This document shows, in pieces, positions 25,511 through 32,478 of a stretch of DNA of 64,000 nucleotides. The notes under the pieces were generated by a model. That model was not told where the DNA came from. It made no database searches and worked only from the letters and a program-made list of their open reading frames with translations. A program made the translations under genes and the position numbers. Each line of letters begins with the position of its first letter. The first letter of the stretch is position 1. The DNA lies in assembly GCF_000308295.2 (NCBI RefSeq), contig NZ_HG326653.1:844755-908754 (forward strand), read 5' to 3'. Source of the DNA: Afipia birgiae 34632 (GTDB taxonomy: Bacteria; Pseudomonadota; Alphaproteobacteria; Rhizobiales; Xanthobacteraceae).

Positions 25511-25915
25511 CTAGGCCGGGATGATGGTCTTGCCGATCGGCCACAACGCGATGGCGCCAAGTTTCAAATGCGCCCAGGCGAACGGAATTCCGATAATCGT
25601 GATGGCGAGCAGGAGCGCCGTGAAGAGATGGCCGAGCGCCAGCCACCACCCGGCCAGGATCAGCCAGATCAGATTGCCGATGAACCCGAAAATCCCGGTG
25701 CCGAAGTCGCGCTCGCCGATATAGATCTCGCGCGATACGGCCTTCTGGCCAAACGGAAACAGCGTGTAGACGGCAATATTCCAGGCGCCGCGCGCCCACG
25801 GAAGACCGATGATGGTGATCGCCATGATGACCGCAGCGACCGCCCAGCCGAACGCCATCCAGAAGCCGCCAAGCACGACCCACAAAATGTTGAGCATCAG
25901 AGAGACGGGAGACAT
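25511..25915 (-). CDS. YccF-family inner membrane protein
   Basis: 134 residues with two similar halves, each a pair of membrane helices ending in the YccF motif: AITIIGLPWARGAWNIA and FPFGQ in the first, AITIIGIPFAWAHLKLGAIALWPIGK in the second. YccF is a small inner membrane protein of unclear function. It lies 108 bp upstream of the CHAD gene on the same strand; a functional link is not evident. Confidence 0.85.
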   Translation of the reverse strand: MSPVSLMLNILWVVLGGFWMAFGWAVAAVIMAITIIGLPWARGAWNIAVYTLFPFGQKAVSREIYIGERDFGTGIFGFIGNLIWLILAGWWLALGHLFTALLLAITIIGIPFAWAHLKLGAIALWPIGKTIIPA

Positions 25916-26037
25916 CGGAACTCATTTGCTGGAGAGCCGCTTGGTCCAGTGTAGCACCTTCCGGCGACGCCGTGATGAAAACCGGTAGCCAATCCGGAGG
26001 CGGTGCCCATATAGAGTAAGACATCAAGGAGGCACCC

Positions 26038-26325
26038 ATGTCGAAACTCAATTTTGCGTCAGCCACTGCAAGTCTGGCAACGGTTGCCGTTGCGGCGCTT
26101 GCGATCACGCTTGGCTCCGCGCCGGCCAAGGCCGATGCGCCGTTCTGCTCGGAGAACTATAGCCGTGCCGGTCAGGGCCGGGTGTGCGCCTACTACACCT
26201 ATGACCAGTGCCGGGCGGCTACCAGCGGCGTCGGCGGCTCATGCAGCGCCAATGCGTGGTACCAGCCGCGCGGATACTATGAGCCCGCTCCGCGCCGACA
26301 TCGCCGGCACCGGCATCATAGCTGA
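26038..26325 (+). CDS. Small exported DUF3551-type protein
   Basis: 95 residues. A signal peptide covers about 1-32 (core LATVAVAALAITLG, then AKA). The mature part has Cys in FCSENY, RVCAYYTYDQCRAA and GSCSAN, the common pattern of DUF3551 proteins that are abundant in Bradyrhizobium relatives, and ends in an Arg/His-rich tail (RRHRRHRHH). AAGGAGG precedes the ATG. Periplasmic; function unknown. Confidence 0.78.
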   Translation: MSKLNFASATASLATVAVAALAITLGSAPAKADAPFCSENYSRAGQGRVCAYYTYDQCRAATSGVGGSCSANAWYQPRGYYEPAPRRHRRHRHHS

Positions 26326-26477
26326 GATCATTCCCGGTCCACGCAGTGCCGTCAGATATCCTCGGCGCGGAGCTTCCGCGCCGATATTTGTTTGCGGCGA
26401 ATATTGAACCCGTATTGCTGCGCGCCCGTATTTTTGGAACGTTGTGCAGCACCCGCGCCTGAGAGAAATGGCAAGTG

Positions 26478-27650
26478 ATGAACGTAGCGGACGGCCAGAA
26501 TGCGGACAGCGGCGGTGGGGACGCCTTTTACAGCGCCATGCCGGTGTTTCGCGGCTTCGCCAATCTGATGGATCCGTCGCTGTACCAGCCGTTGCCTGGC
26601 GGATGGTTCATTGGCGTGGCCGACATCGTGCAGTCGACCAAGGCGATTGCGGACAATCGCTACAAGGCCGTGAACATGGCGGGCGCGTCGGTGATCGCGT
26701 CCGTGACAAATGCGCTGGAGAATCGCGATTTCCCGTTTGCCTTCGGAGGCGACGGCGCGAGCTTCGCGGTGTCGCCGCAGGATGCAGAATTGGCGCGCGA
26801 GGCGCTGGCGGCCACCGCAACGTGGGTGAAGGAGGATCTCGATCTGTCGCTGCGCGTCGCGCTGGTGCCGATCGAAGCCATTCGCGCGCAGGGTCTCGAT
26901 GTGCGGGTTGCGCGCTATGCGGCCTCGCCGCATGTGTCCTACGCGATGTTCTCGGGCGGCGGACTGGCGTGGGCGGAAGCTGCCATGAAGCGCGGCGAGT
27001 TCGCGGTGCCGATGGCGCCGCCGGGCGCGCATCCCGATCTCACCGGACTGTCGTGCCGGTTTTCCGAGATGCCGGCGGAGCGCGGCCTCATCTTGTCGAT
27101 GCTGATCGTGCCTGCATCCGCGGACAGCGCCGCATTCCGCCGCCTGATCGAGGATGTGGTGACGCTGGTCGAGCGAAGCCCGGGTTCGGGACGGCCGGTC
27201 CCGGCTGCCGGGCCGTCGCTGCGCTGGCCGGCGCCGGGCGCTCAGTATGAGGCGCTGGCGCAGCGCGGTGGGCCGCTGTTTGTCCGCCGTCTCAATGTTC
27301 ATGCCATGACGCTGTTTGCCTATGTGCTGTTTCGTTTCGGCATTCCCGCCGGCGGCTTCGTGCCACAGGTTTACATGCAACAGGTGGTCGAGAATTCGGA
27401 TTTCCGGAAATATGACGACGGCCTGCGCATGGTGCTTGACTGCAAGCCCGAACTGGCGGACGCGCTGGAAGGCCGCCTCGCGGCTGCGGCGGCCGCCGGG
27501 ACGGCGCGTTACGGCCTGCACCGCCAGGATGCGGCGTTGATGACATGCTTTACCCTGGCGGCGTCGCGGCCCGATCATTTTCATTTCGTCGATGGCGCAC
27601 GCGGTGGTTATGCGTCCGCCGCCACCGCGTTGAAGGCAACGTTGAACTAA
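26478..27650 (+). CDS. DUF3095 protein, nucleotidyl-cyclase-like
   Basis: 390 residues from the ATG at 26478 (a GTG just before it is also possible). The N-terminal part has GVADIVQSTKAIADNRYKAVN and FAFGGDGASFAV, which mimic the metal-binding Asp and the GGDG turn of class III cyclase and GGDEF folds. DUF3095 proteins are often annotated as adenylate cyclase-like. The C-terminal half (from about 250) has an all-alpha part with LFAYVLFRFGIPAGGFVPQVY and a substrate-like segment DDGLRMVLDCK. Single gene; enzymatic activity is not proven. Confidence 0.78.
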   Translation: MNVADGQNADSGGGDAFYSAMPVFRGFANLMDPSLYQPLPGGWFIGVADIVQSTKAIADNRYKAVNMAGASVIASVTNALENRDFPFAFGGDGASFAVSPQDAELAREALAATATWVKEDLDLSLRVALVPIEAIRAQGLDVRVARYAASPHVSYAMFSGGGLAWAEAAMKRGEFAVPMAPPGAHPDLTGLSCRFSEMPAERGLILSMLIVPASADSAAFRRLIEDVVTLVERSPGSGRPVPAAGPSLRWPAPGAQYEALAQRGGPLFVRRLNVHAMTLFAYVLFRFGIPAGGFVPQVYMQQVVENSDFRKYDDGLRMVLDCKPELADALEGRLAAAAAAGTARYGLHRQDAALMTCFTLAASRPDHFHFVDGARGGYASAATALKATLN

Positions 27651-27742
27651 GCCAGACGTTTTCCCGACGGTCATTGAAAAGGGACGTGGAAAGCGGCACC
27701 ATCGCTGGACTTTCGCGGGCGCGTTCATGTTAGTGAGCCGTA

Positions 27743-28621
27743 ATGGGCAGAATCGATTCCAGGAGTAAGCGCCAGCGTGGCCGGACACCGTTTTACGGTG
27801 CCGCGCTCGGGCTGCTTGCCGTCCTCGGCTGCTTCGATCCGGCGCGTGGCAGCGACGACGAAGACGACGAATCATCCAAGGCAGGCCCGAAGCAGCCGAA
27901 CATTTACCTGGATTACAACACGGCCTATGCGATCGTGCCGCCCAATACGCTCGCCATCGGGCTCAGGAATTTCGTCTCGCCGATTCCGGTGGGATCGCAA
28001 CTCGTGATGCTGAACGCGCCGCTGACGATTGATCTTACCGACCGGTTCTCGATCTATGGCGGCGTCAGCGCCATCACGTCGCGCTCTGATATCTCGCCGT
28101 GGTCGTCGATGATTCTCGATAGCTGGAATATCGGGTTCAATGCCGACGTCATCCGGCAGGACGGAGCCACCGTCACGGTGATCTCGACCGTGACGCGATC
28201 GATCAACAGCGTGCCGGGGCTGGGATCGACATCGAACCAGACGGTTGTCGAACTCGATCGCGCGCTCAACGAAGATGAAACGCAGGGTCTGCTCGCAGGC
28301 ACACGCGTAACCGCCGTCTGGGTGGACTCGGCGCTTGCGAAAGTCGAGCCTGCGTATGTCGGGTATCTCGGCGGCTATTATCAGTGGCCGAACAACTGGA
28401 AGCTGTCCGGCCGCTTCGGCATTCAGACATTCGGCGGGGGCCAGATTTTCGGTGGTCTCATCAGGGCAAAGGCGTTTACCCAGCCGACCATGAGGATCGA
28501 CCTCGAACGGATGGATGACAATGACAACCGGCTGTTCGGGGCGACGATCGAGGTGTCCTGGACGCCGGATCCGTTTGTTCAATTCACATTACGAACGCCG
28601 CTCTATGCGGTGAGAAACTGA
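27743..28621 (+). CDS. Exported beta-rich protein, possible outer membrane channel
   Basis: 292 residues. A basic N-terminus and hydrophobic segment (about 16-33, GAALGLLAVLGCF) act as signal peptide, followed by an acidic stretch (DDEDDE). The rest alternates short beta strands and turns (RFSIYGGVSAITSRS, WNIGFNADVIRQDGATVTV, WKLSGRFGIQTFGGGQIFGG) and ends in an aromatic strand before the final Asn. This suggests an outer membrane beta barrel. No family name is recognised. Confidence 0.65.
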   Translation: MGRIDSRSKRQRGRTPFYGAALGLLAVLGCFDPARGSDDEDDESSKAGPKQPNIYLDYNTAYAIVPPNTLAIGLRNFVSPIPVGSQLVMLNAPLTIDLTDRFSIYGGVSAITSRSDISPWSSMILDSWNIGFNADVIRQDGATVTVISTVTRSINSVPGLGSTSNQTVVELDRALNEDETQGLLAGTRVTAVWVDSALAKVEPAYVGYLGGYYQWPNNWKLSGRFGIQTFGGGQIFGGLIRAKAFTQPTMRIDLERMDDNDNRLFGATIEVSWTPDPFVQFTLRTPLYAVRN

Positions 28622-28677
28622 GCTTCGCGAACAGCGGCAGCAGACGAGCCAGAACGTGTTCATCGAGAGGAACGGAC

Positions 28678-28953
28678 ATGGATATCCACGGAGGACAGAG
28701 GCAACGCCTGGATGTGAAGGGTTCGGACGTTTCGGGATCGTCATTTGACGATGTGAACATGTCGGGCTGCACGATGCACGACATCAATCTCAGCGGGCTA
28801 CGGATCGATTACGCCAATCTTGCTGGCCTGCACGTTAATAACGCGAATATGGCCGGGGCCTGCCTCACGGATTGCCGGATCGAGGGCATGACCATCAACG
28901 GCGTCAAGGTCGAAGACATGCTGGCGGCGTACAACAAGCAAAAGCCGGTGTAA
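28678..28953 (+). CDS. Short pentapeptide-repeat protein
   Basis: 91 residues. Between residues 14 and 80 runs a series of five-residue steps with a central Leu/Met/Phe (SSFDD, VNMSG, INLSG, ANLAG, ANMAG, ACLTD), giving about ten coils of a right-handed beta helix. No signal peptide. The C-terminus is a short helix (VEDMLAAYNKQK). Function unknown. It follows the beta-rich exported protein by 56 bp. Confidence 0.82.
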   Translation: MDIHGGQRQRLDVKGSDVSGSSFDDVNMSGCTMHDINLSGLRIDYANLAGLHVNNANMAGACLTDCRIEGMTINGVKVEDMLAAYNKQKPV

Positions 28954-29115
28954 TTCTGCGGAGCCGTCCTGTATTGGGCGCTGCCCTGCGGCGGTGACGG
29001 CCATGCTGCAGATGCACCAGCCGGCCCTGCGATCTTGACGCCCCTCGCGGTGCGCCTAAGCTGACTTTGCTCAAGTGCCAAGGATTTACGTCTTGATCCA
29101 TGTCAGGAGAAAATC

Positions 29116-29319
29116 ATGTCAGTTGCACGCGTCACCGAGCTCATTTCTGCATCCCCAAAAAGTTTTGAAGACGCCGTCCAGGTTGGCGTCAAGCGCGCCA
29201 TCAAGACATTGAAGAATGTCGAAGGTGTCTGGGTCGCCAATCAGAAATGCGTCATCAAGAACGGCAAGATCGCGGAATACCGCGTCAATCTGAAGGTGAC
29301 ATTTATCCTCAAAGACTGA
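29116..29319 (+). CDS. Dodecin family flavin-binding protein
   Basis: 67 residues, normal dodecin length. The pattern SPKSFEDAVQVGVKRAIKTLKNVEGVWVANQ and GKIAEYRVNLKVTFIL matches the dodecin beta-alpha-beta-beta fold that assembles into a dodecamer storing flavin dimers. The usual Trp that stacks on the flavin is seen in the WVANQ segment. Free-standing, with AGGAGA before the ATG. Confidence 0.88.
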   Translation: MSVARVTELISASPKSFEDAVQVGVKRAIKTLKNVEGVWVANQKCVIKNGKIAEYRVNLKVTFILKD

Positions 29320-29406
29320 ACGTCCCCGCATCACATCTCATTATGGTGTTGCGACCTGCCATTCGCGCTCTCGACACGCGAAGGCGGGTGGGATTATCCT
29401 TGCCTC

Positions 29407-30081
29407 ATGAGTGGACACGATCACGATCATCACGACGATCATCACGACGATCATCACCATGGCCATCATCACCATCATGATGATCATTCCGAACTGTCGG
29501 AGACGGAATTGCGCGTCCGCGCGCTGGAATCCGTCCTGACCGAAAAAGGCTACGTCGACTCTGCGGCGCTCGATCTGCTGATCGAAACCTATGAGACCAA
29601 GGTCGGGCCGCGCAACGGTGCGCGCGTGATCGCAAAGGCCTGGGCTGATCCGGCCTATCGTGCGCGCCTGCTGGCCGATGCCACGCCCGCCATCGCCGAA
29701 CTCGGTTACTCCGGGCGTCAGGGCGAGCACATCGTTGCGGTCGAGAACACCGAGCGGCAGCACAACATGGTCGTCTGCACGCTGTGCTCCTGTTATCCGT
29801 GGTCGGTGCTCGGCCTGCCGCCAGTCTGGTACAAGGCCGCGCCGTACCGGTCGCGCGCGGTGATCGATCCGCGCGGCGTGCTGCGCGATTTCGGCTTTGA
29901 GCTTCCGGCCGACACGGAGATTCGCGTGTGGGATTCCACCGCCGAGATCCGTTATCTGGTGGTGCCGCAGCGACCCGCCGGCACCGAGGGCTGGAGTGAG
30001 GAGCAACTTGCGGAACTGGTCACGCGCGACAGCATGATCGGGACCGGTTTCGCGAAATTACCAGGACAGGCCGCACCATGA
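29407..30081 (+). CDS. nthA: Nitrile hydratase alpha subunit, cobalt type, His-rich N-terminus
   Basis: 224 residues. The metal motif [10 protein letters not shown] (Cys-Thr-Leu-Cys-Ser-Cys, about residue 120) is the cobalt type; iron enzymes have Ser in place of Thr. The first 27 residues are almost only His, Asp and Gly, an unusual tail that could bind or hand over Co ions. Nitrile hydratase converts nitriles to amides in the cytoplasm as an alpha/beta heterodimer. The stop overlaps the beta subunit start (ATGA). No amidase gene is seen nearby. Confidence 0.95.
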   Translation: MSGHDHDHHDDHHDDHHHGHHHHHDDHSELSETELRVRALESVLTEKGYVDSAALDLLIETYETKVGPRNGARVIAKAWADPAYRARLLADATPAIAELGYSGRQGEHIVAVENTERQHNMVVCTLCSCYPWSVLGLPPVWYKAAPYRSRAVIDPRGVLRDFGFELPADTEIRVWDSTAEIRYLVVPQRPAGTEGWSEEQLAELVTRDSMIGTGFAKLPGQAAP

Positions 30082-30740
30082 ACGGCGCGCATGACATGGG
30101 CGGCGTCGATGGCTTCGGTCCGGTGAGGCCTGAGCCGAACGAGCCGGTGTTTCATGGCGAGTGGGAGCGGCGGGTTCTGGCGATGACGCTGGCGATGGCA
30201 CGGCCCGGCGGCTGGAACATCGACATGTCCCGTTTCGCCCGCGAGGACCGATCGCCCGCGGATTATCTCGGCAAGAGTTACTACCAGATCTGGCTCGTGG
30301 GTCTGGAGCGGCTGATGCAGGAGCGCGGTCTGGTGATGCCGGATGAGGTCGAGGCCGGCCGCATGTTGCATCCGCCGAAGGCTGACGTGGCTGTCCTGGC
30401 GCGCGACGACGTCGACGGCATGTTGCGCCGGGGCGCGCCGACGGCGCGCGACGCAACGTCGGCGCCGCTGTTCGCCGTCGGCGACCGCGTGCGTGCAAAG
30501 AACATTCATCCGGCAGGCCATGTCCGGCTGCCCCGCTATGTTCGGGGTCATACCGGTGTGGTGGAGTTGCTTCATGGTGCGCATGTCTTTGCGGACAGCA
30601 ATGCGCGCGGCACAGGCGAAAATCCGCAGCAGCTTTACACCGTGCGCTTTACCGGCCCGGAGTTATGGGGCGAACGCGCCGATCCGCGCACTGCAGTTTC
30701 GGTGGACGCCTGGGAAACCTATCTGGAGCGCGCCGAATGA
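30078..30740 (+). CDS. nthB: Nitrile hydratase beta subunit
   Basis: 220 residues. [16 protein letters not shown] is the standard N-terminus of the beta subunit. Further landmarks are [27 protein letters not shown] and, in the C-terminal SH3-like barrel, [20 protein letters not shown]. It overlaps the alpha gene by 4 bp and the accessory gene by 4 bp, so all three are translationally coupled. The subunit completes the active site next to the alpha-subunit metal. Confidence 0.95.
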   Translation: MNGAHDMGGVDGFGPVRPEPNEPVFHGEWERRVLAMTLAMARPGGWNIDMSRFAREDRSPADYLGKSYYQIWLVGLERLMQERGLVMPDEVEAGRMLHPPKADVAVLARDDVDGMLRRGAPTARDATSAPLFAVGDRVRAKNIHPAGHVRLPRYVRGHTGVVELLHGAHVFADSNARGTGENPQQLYTVRFTGPELWGERADPRTAVSVDAWETYLERAE

Positions 30741-31117
30741 CGATTGACCAACGCGCAGCGATGCAGGCCACGGCGAGCGTTCCAGGAATTCCGCGCGACG
30801 ACGAGGGGCCGGTGTTTCGCGAGCCATGGGAGGCACGCGCCTTCGCCATGGCGCTGGCGCTGCATGCGCGCGGCCTGTTCACATGGACGGAATGGGCGGA
30901 CGCACTGGCGCAGCAAATCAAGCTTGCGCAGGCCGACGGCGACGCCGACACCGGCGAGACCTATTACCGGCACTGGCTCGCGACGCTTGAGAAACTGGTG
31001 ACGGCGAAGGATATCGCGGCGGCGAACGAGCTGCGTCGCTATCGTGATGCGTGGGATCACGCCGCCGACCGCACGCCGCACGGCCAGCCGATCGAGTTGG
31101 CGGCTGAAGATTTCTGA
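30737..31117 (+). CDS. Nitrile hydratase accessory/activator protein
   Basis: 126 residues from the ATG at 30737, which overlaps the nthB stop. It resembles the helical N-terminal part of the beta subunit (GPVFREPWEARAFAMALALHARGLFTWTEWADAL and YYRHWLATLEKLV), as is typical of P14K/NhlE-type self-subunit-swapping activators that load cobalt into the alpha subunit. The coupled order alpha-beta-activator is the common one for Co-type enzymes. Confidence 0.9.
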   Translation: MTIDQRAAMQATASVPGIPRDDEGPVFREPWEARAFAMALALHARGLFTWTEWADALAQQIKLAQADGDADTGETYYRHWLATLEKLVTAKDIAAANELRRYRDAWDHAADRTPHGQPIELAAEDF

Positions 31118-31159
31118 TCGAGGGTTTGGAGCACGATCCGCTCGCGTTGAACGAATACT

Positions 31160-31265
31160 CTTTCCGTTCATTCCCGCGAAAGCGGGAATCCAGTTCTTTC
31201 AAAGAGTGGGTTCCCGCTTGTTGCGTTAGACGCGCTTCGCGCCTTTGCGCGGGGGCGACCGGGAT
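31160..31265. repeat. Dispersed palindromic repeat (ATTCCCGCGAAAGCGGGAAT family)
   Basis: The stretch begins with a perfect hairpin, ATTCCCGCGAAAGCGGGAAT, followed by a second partial copy (GGGTTCCCGC) and a GCGCTTCGCGC hairpin. This type of intergenic repeat is widespread in proteobacterial genomes. It sits after the nitrile hydratase operon and may also serve as its transcription end. Confidence 0.65.
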
Positions 31266-31280
31266 GACATGCGCTGGACG

Positions 31281-31382
31281 CTAACCCGTTTCGTCGGTCA
31301 GGAACGGATTGGTCATGCGCTCGTGGCCGAAATTCGAGCCGAGGCCGTGGCTGCAGACGATATCGGCGTGGCGTGATCGCCG
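31281..31382 (-). pseudogene. Decayed duplicate of the neighbouring metallo-hydrolase C-terminus
   Basis: The minus strand encodes GSNFGHERMTNPFL and a new stop, matching the end of the hydrolase at 31718-32392 almost base for base over about 45 bp. Farther in, the copy lacks the bases between GATATCG and GCGTGGCGTGATCGCCG that are present in the intact gene. So about 100 bp of the gene end was duplicated, with an internal deletion. The GDCCVxC gene separates the two copies. Confidence 0.75.
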
Positions 31383-31392
31383 TTCTCGACGT

Positions 31393-31617
31393 TCAGCTTT
31401 TGCAGCACGCCGCACCTGCTTCTCCGTCCCGTTGTGCCTGGATGGGTGGGCAGGACAGGGAGCCGTAGGAACAAAATACACAGCAGTCTCCTGTCTTCGG
31501 CTTCAGCCGCGTGCCGCAACCCTTACAGTCGTAGAAAAACTGGCAGGCGTCGGTGGGCATTGTTTCCATCGCGCGATGGCCGCAATCCGGACAGATGATC
31601 GTTGATTCAAGCTGCAT
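31393..31617 (-). CDS. GDCCVxC domain mini-protein
   Basis: 74 residues, nine Cys. CPDCGH near residue 9 and CKGCG near 31 form a zinc-ribbon-like pair. TGDCCVFCSYGSLSCPPIQ is the family signature; in some bacteria one Cys of this motif is selenocysteine, but here TGT/TGC-type codons are used. A C-terminal ACC pair follows. The cytoplasmic protein may bind metal or act in thiol redox. It is inserted between the intact hydrolase gene and its decayed duplicate, which suggests that a small insertion or rearrangement brought it here. Confidence 0.8.
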   Translation of the reverse strand: MQLESTIICPDCGHRAMETMPTDACQFFYDCKGCGTRLKPKTGDCCVFCSYGSLSCPPIQAQRDGEAGAACCKS

Positions 31618-31717
31618 CGACTCACTTTACACGCGCCAATGGGTCTCCTTCGGAAAATGACACTCAAACAAATGTGAAGGAGGGGTGAGTACTCCCTCAC
31701 GAGCGTCAATCGCCTCG

Positions 31718-32392
31718 CTAGCCCATCTCGCTGTGGTTCAGGAACGGATTGGTCATGCGCTCGTGGCCGAAATTCGAACCGGGACCATGGCCGCAGATGA
31801 AGCCGATATCGTCGCCGAGCGGCAACAGTTTGTCCTTGATGGAACTGATCAGCGTGGCGTGATCGCCGCCGGGCAGGTCGGTGCGCCCGACCGAGCCGTT
31901 GAACAGCACGTCACCCACGATCGCGAAACGCATGTCCTTGTTGAAGAACGCCACGCTGCCCGGCGAATGTCCGGGGCAATGATAGACGTCGAACGTGAGA
32001 TCGCCGATCTTGACCTGATCGCCTTCATTCAGCCAGCGGTCCGGCGCGAAGTTGCGCACGCCGGTCATGCCGAAATTGGCGCCGCTCGCGACGACGTTGT
32101 CGAGCAGGTATTTGTCCGCGACATGCGGACCCACGATAGGCACTTTCAATTCGTCGCGAAGTTCCGCCGCGCCGCCGACGTGATCGATATGGCCATGGGT
32201 GATCCAGATCTCGTCGACCGTGATGCCAGCCTGCTTGATCGCGGCGAGGATGTCCGGAACGTCTCCGCCGGGATCGATCACGACCCCATGCATGGTCGCT
32301 GCGTTCCACAGCAGCGTGCAATTCTGCTGAAACGGCGAGACCGGTACGATCAGGGCACCGGCTTTGGCGGCAGTCTTCGATTCATCTGTCAT
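31718..32392 (-). CDS. MBL-fold metallo-hydrolase (glyoxalase II-like)
   Basis: 224 residues from the ATG at 32392. The metal motif THGHIDHVGG, then YHCPGHSPGS, VGDVLF and CGHGPGSNFGHE supply the His and Asp ligands of a two-metal MBL enzyme. Length and motifs match the short glyoxalase II-like/persulfide dioxygenase-like hydrolases (YcbL type). Its C-terminal coding end is duplicated at 31281-31382. No rhodanese is fused. Confidence 0.9.
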   Translation of the reverse strand: MTDESKTAAKAGALIVPVSPFQQNCTLLWNAATMHGVVIDPGGDVPDILAAIKQAGITVDEIWITHGHIDHVGGAAELRDELKVPIVGPHVADKYLLDNVVASGANFGMTGVRNFAPDRWLNEGDQVKIGDLTFDVYHCPGHSPGSVAFFNKDMRFAIVGDVLFNGSVGRTDLPGGDHATLISSIKDKLLPLGDDIGFICGHGPGSNFGHERMTNPFLNHSEMG

Positions 32393-32478
32393 GCGGGCCA
32401 CAATGCTGATTTTTTGCGCCGCGCCAAGTGGATTCCGACGAATCTTGCCGATGAGAGGGTTACCCGCCGCCGGCGCGG

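Noticed and set aside
24593..25954. A 453-residue plus-strand frame
   Set aside because: Runs antisense through both the CHAD and YccF genes; composition of a shadow frame.
26352..27875. A 507-residue minus-strand frame
   Set aside because: Antisense to the DUF3095 gene, very rich in His/Arg/Gln, with no recognisable domain.
29407..29490. Possible CRISPR-like or tandem repeat from the GATCATCACGAC runs
   Set aside because: It is the His/Asp-rich N-terminal coding region of the nitrile hydratase alpha subunit, with no spacers. No CRISPR array was seen anywhere in the window.
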